24,144 bases of DNA from Emiliania huxleyi CCMP1516 (taxonomy: Eukaryota; Haptophyta; Isochrysidales; Noelaerhabdaceae). The translations under genes and the position numbers were made by a program. The DNA lies in NCBI RefSeq assembly GCF_000372725.1, contig NW_005197505.1, positions 1,807 to 25,950 of the forward strand, read 5' to 3'. Shown here piece by piece: positions 18,559 to 24,144 of the stretch. The notes beneath the pieces were generated by a model, which was given only the letters and a program-made list of their open reading frames with translations, was not told the DNA's origin and made no database searches. The number at the start of each line of letters is the position of its first letter. Positions within the stretch are counted from its first letter, which is position 1.

Positions 18559-21433
18559 ATGCCGGGCCGTTTGTCGCTCGTGCTGCTCCTCCCGCTCTTC
18601 GCGGCGCAGGCGGCGACGGCCGCTGTCACGTCTTCGCCTGTCCCGCGAGTTGCCGACTTCTACGGTCGGAACGGCTCGCTCTTCGTCAACGGGCAGGAGC
18701 TGCGCCTCAAGGCTTGCCACACACACTCGCCCGGTAGTGTCTGCTGCTCGGCCCCGTTGCTGAGGCACCGCCCTCCTTGGTAGGGCTTGAATTGGTTCGG
18801 CTCGGAGAGCGAGGCGCGGGTGCCCCGTGGCCTCAACCACCGCTCACTCGGCGAGCTGATGGAGTTTGTGCAGGCCAATGGCTTCAACGCGCTCCGAGTC
18901 ACCTTCTCGCTCCAGAACGTGGAGAGCAACGAGCTGACGCCGTCTTCGGCCGCAGCCCACTCTGTGGAGCTCGCCGGCACGGACTACGTCGGCATGCTCG
19001 AGGCGATCGTGGCGATGGCGGCGAGGCGCAACCTGCTCGTGCTCCTCGGCTGCCACCGCATCAAGAGCGGCTACCCGCACGAGTGGCCCGGCAAGTGGAA
19101 TGGTCGCTGGACGGACGGGCAGTGGACGCCGTCGCGCGTCCTCGCCGCGTGGTCGGGGCTGATGAAGCGCGTGTGCCGCGGTTCCAGCCGCCCGTGGAAC
19201 CTGCTCGGCATAGACGTGCTCAACGAGCCGTTTGGGCAGGAGTGGGACGACTGGGCGGACGTGGTGCAGCGGGTAGGCAACCACGTTCTGGAGCTGTGCC
19301 CCAGCAGCCTTGTCTTTGCGCAGGGCACGGGGAGCCTGCCGCCGAAGGAGAAGGGCGTCCAATGGGGCGGCAACATGATTGGGGCGGGCGAGTTCCCGAT
19401 TGCGCTCTCCAACGAAAGCAAGCTCGTCTACGCGCCGCACGTTTACGGCCCGTCGCTCTCGACGCGAAGCCACGCCGAGAAGCCGGAATACTTCTCGGAC
19501 GCCGACTTTCCGCAGTCCATGCGCGACATCTGGACGCACCACTTTGGCTTTGTCCGCGGGCAGACCGGCGCACCGCTCGTGATCGGCGAGGCAGCCGCTG
19601 CCTTGGCCAACCGCGGCAAGCCCTGGCTGGAGGAGCTCATCCGCTGGGCGACCGAGGAGCACCTCGGAATCTTTTACTCTGCCCTGAGCCCGGAGGCAGG
19701 CGGAGTGGGCGGCGTACTCCTCGACGACTGGACCACGCCCGATGTGGGCAAGCTTGGGCTGCTGCGAGCGCTGCCGGCCACTAACGTCAGCGCTCTCTTC
19801 CCAGCGCCACCGCGCAGGCCGCGGAGCGCGGGCAACCCGCTGTGTGAGACAGAGGGGAGAAAGGCTCGCCCCCCACAGCATGGTCGATGTCGCATGCCGC
19901 ACTCCCGGGGTAACCCCCCCTCCTGGCCGCACGCAGGTCATCACTCCAAATCGGTGCTTCGAGATCCAGGAGCGGGAGGACTGCGAGAAAGCCATGACGG
20001 CCGCGTCAGCCAAGGGGATGCTCGTCTGTGTCTGGGCACCAGTAATGGCAGGCGAGCCAATCCAAACACGCTGCACGGGTAGACCCGCCAGGCCGTGCGC
20101 GCCTGGGCTGCCGCCACCGGCTCCACCCGTTCCGTCTTCTCCACCTCCGCCGCCGCCGCACCCACCGCCACCGCCAGGGCCGCGGTGGCCTCCAAATGTA
20201 CCGCCACCACTCCTGCCACCGCCTCCCCTGCAGCCAGCCGCATACAGCCCCTGGAGGATGGGTGGGACGGTGTGGCTTGCAGCCGGCGCACTGGCCCTGC
20301 TGGTCTACAATTGCGGGTGGTGTGGCAACTCCTGCCGCCCAAAGAAGGATGGGTGGGCCGTGGTTGCGCAGGGCGCACAGCAGTCGCTGGTACAGGAGAG
20401 CCGCTTCCTCCGTCGGGTTCCGGAGGCAGTCTACCACGCGATTGTTCAGGAGCGCAGGCGGGTCATCAATGGCGACGACCTCGCGACCGATGCCGAGGAA
20501 GTTGAGAAGGGCAGCAAGGCGCAGCAGCACGCGCACCGGGAAGCGGAGCTGTTGCACGACACGCTGCTGCAGGTGGTGCTACCAGAGCCAGAGGTACCTA
20601 AGATGGAATCTCCAGAATGCTTGCCCGGCTCCTCGCCCGCAGAGCCACCGCCCGTGGCGTTGCCGGATCCACCGCACCCGTTGCCGCCCGGACCGCGCGT
20701 CGAGCAGCCTCAAAGTGAGGTGGAGCCGCCCTCCGACAAGCCGCGTCGCCGCGTGGCACGGCAGCCTTCCAAGGCGCCACGAAGGAAGAAGCGAAAGGAC
20801 GAACCGGCACCTGGCGCCAGGTCGGATGCACCAACCCGACATGCGGGCGATGGCACGGCGGCGGCGCCTGCGACGCTCGCCGGCCAAGGCGGGGACGTTT
20901 CTACCAGACGCGAGAGCTTGCGAGCAGAGGCGACCGTCGCGTTCGATGGACGATACCTGACTGTTGCGGTGACAACGGCGTCGGGTCACCGAGAGCCGGG
21001 GGAGGGCAGCGACGAGGAGAGCGAGCTCGCGCGCTTTGGGCGCGTCGTCAACACCTTGCTCGTGGACGTGGAGCACGCCGCCCGGCTGGCTGAGGTGAGG
21101 AGCAGCATCTCGTCGGCCCTGGAGGACGCGGACCTACCCGAGCTCCACGACGCGGGCTGCGGCCCGCCGGTGCTATGGTACCTGCGGGAGGGCAGCAGCT
21201 CTGGGTCCATCGTCAACACTTCGACGCAAGTGAGCGCGCTGCTCAAGGCCCGCCGGGTCTGGCTTGCGCCGCAGAGCATCCCGCCGAGCCGGCCCTCCCC
21301 TCGCGCCATCGAGACGGCAAGACCGCCGCCGCCCGAGGCCCAGTCGAGGGCCGACCTGACGAAAGTGCTGAAGAGCGGCGAGTCTGTCCGCATCTATCGA
21401 GGTCATGTTCAGGGCAACTCGGCACTCGACTAG
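18559..21433 (+). CDS. Membrane-anchored GH5 family glycoside hydrolase (cellulase-like)
   Basis: Exons 18559-18711, 18784-19863 and 19937-21433 give 2730 nt, 909 residues plus stop. Both introns (72 and 73 nt) begin GC and end AG, with matching donors AAG|GCTTGC and AAG|GCTCGC. Residues 1-22 are a signal peptide (LSLVLLLPLFAAQAATA). The GH5 domain spans about 35-390: LFVNGQELRLKGLNWFG start, acid/base E199 in VLNEPFG, APHVYGP (H270), nucleophile E320 in PLVIGEAA, and W374-region DDWTTPD. GH5 enzymes hydrolyse beta-glucans or mannans by a retaining mechanism; the substrate cannot be read here. Then come a four-cysteine module (418-456), a poly-Pro stalk (469-511), one hydrophobic span (about 519-537) and a 370-residue tail with a basic cluster (KPRRRVARQ, PRRKKRKDE, 679-700) and an unknown C-terminal domain (about 742-860). 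Topology predicts the enzyme outside and the tail in the cytoplasm. The last exon being one piece is inferred from its open frame. Confidence 0.88.
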
Positions 21434-21806
21434 GCTCTAGGCGCGCGCGACTTTCTACTGCATGTAGAGGCGAGTGACGCGCATATCTAAGGCATTTGCG
21501 CTGGCTGCGCGGAGTTTTGAACTACTCAGGGTGATTTGTTTGGGATAAACGTAAAACGAATCGCGAACGGCTCAGGCCTCAGCGATTGGAGCCGATCCAG
21601 TAGCAGTACGGGGTTCCGCCGCTGCTCACGTCTTGTGATCTTCTTTCTTTGTGTTCGTTCTCTGTGTTCGTTCTCTGTGCCAGTGCGGCGCGCCAGTCCC
21701 GTGCACAGAGTGTCTAACAGTGTGGTGCGAGTTTTTTGTTCTAAATGTCTGTGTGTGCCAGTCCGCGCCAGTCCGCGCCCTTGTTTGTCGTGCCAGTGTG
21801 CTAAGA
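21434..21806. other. 3' flank of GH5 gene with short repeats
   Basis: No gene is seen. There is a tandem duplication of about 14 bases (GTGTTCGTTCTCT) near 21651-21678 and a second copy of a 30-bp dispersed repeat at 21751-21780. Confidence 0.5.
21751..21780. repeat. 30-bp dispersed repeat, copy 2
   Basis: Identical over 30 bp to 4633-4662. The two copies are 17 kb apart and in the same orientation. Confidence 0.85.
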
Positions 21807-21869
21807 AGAAAGAAAACAGACCAGAGAGAGGGATGGGAGGACGGCAAGCCGCCACCACACAGGGATTTT
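21807..21869. repeat. Dispersed repeat, copy 2, abutting a truncated LTR
   Basis: Counterpart of 18359-18424. It ends in GGGATTTT exactly where homology to the 3' LTR begins (21872), so the junction marks a recombination or nested insertion. Confidence 0.85.
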
Positions 21870-21871
21870 CG

Positions 21872-21969
21872 CATTGTCATCGACTTGTATCCGGCTTGGT
21901 TGTGGTGATGTAGCGATGGTGTGGGTCTCTAGTGACCTATACAGGTCCTCCGTGTTCCGTCTCCTGACA
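21872..21969 (+). repeat. Truncated 5' LTR
   Basis: Matches the inner half of the 3' LTR at 23313-23413. The outer ~90 bp are missing and replaced by the dispersed repeat ending at 21869. Confidence 0.75.
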
Positions 21970-22119
21970 TGGTACCGACCGGTGAGTGCACGGAGTGAGC
22001 AGTGCGGCACTGAGGCCGACATGAGAGCTGGTGCGGCACACAAGCGAGATGTGTTGCCGCACAGCATTTCCGGCTTACGCTCGATACGTTGGCTGGCACC
22101 ATGGGCACCTATATGAGCC

Positions 22120-22944
22120 GTGGTGATTGGCTGGGCACAGAGGCTCGGCGCACGGTGGCACAGCGGCCGCCAACTGCTCGGCACGGAGGCTGAGCAGAAT
22201 GAGTACAACCGCAACATCAACTTGGGTGCTTGCGGATCTTCTGCGACAGAGCGCATCTCCGCCAGCACTGCGGCTGTGTGGACACGAGTATCCCCTCTTG
22301 CTTCTCCTTACCGGTCCGTTCTCCTCGCCTACGGACCACCATCGCAGCTGCTGCCTCCGCTACCAGCTCTCGGGCTGCTGCAACGGCAGTTACCGCAAAG
22401 ATCTCGCACCGAATGTGGACCCTGCCTTTCGCCGCCGCTACTTCCGACGTCGCCGCTCGACACGACCGGAGCTGTACGCGATGAACACGCGACGATCGAC
22501 ACGCCCTCTCTGCCTTGTGTGGCGATTACCACGTCGTGGGGGAGTGTTGGGCATCTGTTCGACGTGGCAATGCCACTCTACCTCATTGCTGTCTCTTCCT
22601 CGTCTCGCCTCCTCGCGCTAGCCCGTCCCGCTGTCCAACGCCTCTGGCAAGAAGTCCAATGCGCCTCTACGAGCGTCTCTGCCGTCTGGACGTCTGAGAC
22701 TGAGCCTGCCATCTCCGACGTCGGCGGCCCGTGGCGCAACATCAACGTTCGGGGCATTGAAGATCGTCCTCACGTCCCTGATGCGCTCATCCGCGTCAAC
22801 GCGGCGAGGCCTCCCAACGGCCCAATCGCCGCGCCGCAAGGGGGCGCCCCCGCTGCCACTCCCGCGCCCGCCGCGCCTGCCGCGCCCGCTCAAGCCGCCG
22901 CCCCGCGACGCTCAGCCCGGATTGCAGCTCGCGGCGCGCCATGA
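22120..22944 (+). pseudogene. Residual open frame inside the LTR element
   Basis: An open frame without an ATG at its start encodes low-identity sequence, then a plausible stretch (PWRNINVRGIEDRPHVPDAL). It ends in an Ala/Pro-rich run closing with APRRSARIAARGAP. The RRSARI-type ending recalls the linker between integrase and reverse transcriptase in Copia polyproteins, which would place the internal deletion just after it. A second frame with ATG at 22199 (MSTTATSTWVLADLLRQ) overlaps and could be the start of a gag remnant. Neither has a complete domain. Confidence 0.35.
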
Positions 22945-23219
22945 CCGAGCTCCACAACGAGCTCCTGTTCATTATCTCCCCTTTCTCTCTCTCCGCCCAC
23001 TCGGCCGCGCTTTGGCCCCTTCACTGGATCATCTTAGCGCGCAAGTCTTGCCAACAAGCAAGACCATCCTTCGCGAAGACGCAAGGTTGGACGCTTAGTT
23101 AGCCAGCCCCGCGAGACGCCGGCGGGTAACCGGCATACCTACGCTCAGACACATTCACACTCTGCTGTTGTTGTCTGCCGCATCCTCATTCATGAAGACT
23201 GCGGAGACAATGGGGGGAG

Positions 23220-23413
23220 TGTTGAAGAGTGTGAGCTCAAACCTACTTCCTGACCGTAGCCTGACAACCGTCCTTGTGTAACCGTCTCATGTTTGGTTTG
23301 TCCTGCCGCGCACATTGTCATCGACTTGTATCCGGCTTGGTGGTTGTGGTGATGTAGCGATGGTGTGGGTCTCTAGTGACCTATACAGCGCAGCGTTGTG
23401 CTGTCTCCTCACA
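23220..23413 (+). repeat. 3' LTR (194 bp)
   Basis: Begins TG directly after the purine tract and ends CA. The inner half is duplicated at 21872-21969. Its end is set by alignment to the base before the primer-binding site of the 5' copy. Confidence 0.7.
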
Positions 23414-23536
23414 GTTTCAGATGTGTGGCTCTACAATTCTCTCTTCTCGCGCGGCGCGGATTGCTTTGCCTTCGGCTGCAGCTGCGCCAGGTCCGCACGG
23501 CCGGCTCCTGTCCTACTGGCGCACCAACCCTGTCGC

Positions 23537-24144
23537 ATGGCGGAACACGAGATGACGTCGCCTAGCGTCGAGGTTCAGGGCGAGGCTGTCTGTGGCAGTC
23601 GAGGGTCCTGCTGTGGCTTGGTAGCACCGAGCAGCGCTGCTCTCGTGCTAACGGTGCGCTTGCCTCCTGATGCCAAACCGGGCGAGGTCCTTCGTACCCG
23701 CTTGCCGCCGAGCGCAAATCTGCCGGAGATGACCTTTGAGGTTCCGAGCGGCGCCTGCACGACGGTGACCGTTCGCACGCCTCTCCCATTGTGCAAGATC
23801 GATACCGCTGTCAAAGGTGGCGCGGCCGAGCAGCCAACGGAGATCTCCCATGTCACTGCTGGATCAGTCCAGCCGGCGCTGCCCGACCGTCAGCGCCGCG
23901 CCTTCCAGTCTGCTTTCGACGCCTTCACGACAATCTGCCTGCTGGCTCTCGCGATCATTGCCGTTGCAGTCGGCTTGATCTACGGCGCCGCGTGGCTCGT
24001 CACTTTCCCGCTCCGAGTACCCTACCGCGCCGCCCACGCCTTTCTGGACCGGTGCTGGAGCGAACAGCGGCCTGTGGCTCAGCTAAGCGGGTGGGCGCGG
24101 GTGCAGCGGGCGCTCCTCCACGACATCCTCCCCGCCTCACTGCT
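23537..24144 (+). CDS. Single-span membrane protein, 3' end beyond the window
   Basis: An ATG at 23537 (context GTCGCATGG) opens a frame that stays open to the window edge, 202 codons without stop. Residues 37-85 contain VRLPPDAKPGEVLRTRLPP and TFEVPSGACTTVTVRTP. This is a divergent form of the alternating P-G/V-P strand repeats (V-x-VP-x-G-x-x-PG) common in algal and stramenopile proteins of unknown role. A strong hydrophobic segment follows at about 132-157 (ICLLALAIIAVAVGLIYGAA), then a mixed-charge region with Trp (SEQRPVAQLSGWARVQRALL). No signal peptide is seen, so the N-terminal 130 residues are probably cytoplasmic or the start is an internal exon. It begins 124 bp after the LTR element. 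Function is unknown. Confidence 0.6.
   Translation, partial: MAEHEMTSPSVEVQGEAVCGSRGSCCGLVAPSSAALVLTVRLPPDAKPGEVLRTRLPPSANLPEMTFEVPSGACTTVTVRTPLPLCKIDTAVKGGAAEQPTEISHVTAGSVQPALPDRQRRAFQSAFDAFTTICLLALAIIAVAVGLIYGAAWLVTFPLRVPYRAAHAFLDRCWSEQRPVAQLSGWARVQRALLHDILPASL

Larger units (their letters stand above)
21872..23413 (+). mobile_element. Internally deleted LTR retrotransposon
   Basis: Direct repeats flank the unit: 21872-21969 (5' LTR, truncated) and 23220-23413 (3' LTR, 194 bp, starting TGTTGAAG and ending CACA). The shared part, from CATTGTCATCGACTTG to the ACCTATACA region and the CTCCTGACA/CTCCTCACA end, is nearly identical apart from a 3-base gap. The base after the 5' LTR begins TGGTACCGACC, suited to a tRNA primer-binding site. 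GGGGGGAG (23212-23219) directly before the 3' LTR is the polypurine tract. Only about 1.25 kb lies between, so protease, integrase, reverse transcriptase and RNase H are absent. The missing outer part of the 5' LTR prevents a target-site duplication check. Confidence 0.72.

Noticed and set aside
17338..18783. 481-codon plus-strand frame through the TPR gene
   Set aside because: Most of it is the antisense of the TPR exons; only its last part, from 18559, is the true first exon of the GH5 gene.

Overview
The window looks like nuclear DNA of a GC-rich unicellular alga, most likely a haptophyte of the Emiliania/Isochrysis/Prymnesium kind. The reasons are GC-biased codon use, short introns of about 68-77 nt, five of eight confidently placed introns starting with GC instead of GT, a plant-type phytyl ester synthase/DGAT beside protist-type genes, and Copia-like retroelement remnants. 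The taxonomic call is inference. No prokaryotic operons, rRNA or convincing tRNA are visible.

Layout. Positions 1-2700 hold a minus-strand fragment of a cysteine-rich surface protein, an unrecognised frameshifted ORF, and an RNase H domain gene with a possible helical (PPR-like) tail. Positions 3029-4610 look like one decayed retroelement-derived coding region broken by several frameshifts. A clean unknown gene with an N-terminal leader follows at 4709-5647. Positions 5648-7734 have no gene but contain a 763-bp inverted-repeat unit with a nested foldback. Positions 7735-8766 are the 3' end of a Copia pol (RT end plus RNase H), followed by a probable polypurine tract and LTR start.

The best genes come next. 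A six-exon minus-strand phytyl ester synthase-like acyltransferase lies at 9660-12009 and splices to a coherent 664-aa protein. A two-exon minus-strand TPR protein resembling the Rpl4 chaperone Acl4 lies at 17033-18099. Divergent from it is a three-exon plus-strand gene at 18559-21433, a 909-aa GH5 glycoside hydrolase with signal peptide, proline-rich stalk, one membrane span and a long unknown tail. Between the acyltransferase and the TPR gene lies a roughly 2.9-kb foldback-like element (about 13033-15932). It has inverted arrays of an 11-bp TTTAGCGCAAA unit, a perfect 38-bp inverted repeat, G-rich 9-bp minisatellites and a 54-bp near-palindrome.

The right end holds an internally deleted LTR retrotransposon (21872-23413) whose 5' LTR is truncated and abuts a dispersed repeat also present upstream of the GH5 gene. 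The last feature is an incomplete single-span membrane protein gene running off the window. The genes do not form a pathway. The most unusual items are the foldback element, the membrane-anchored GH5 and the density of GC-AG introns.
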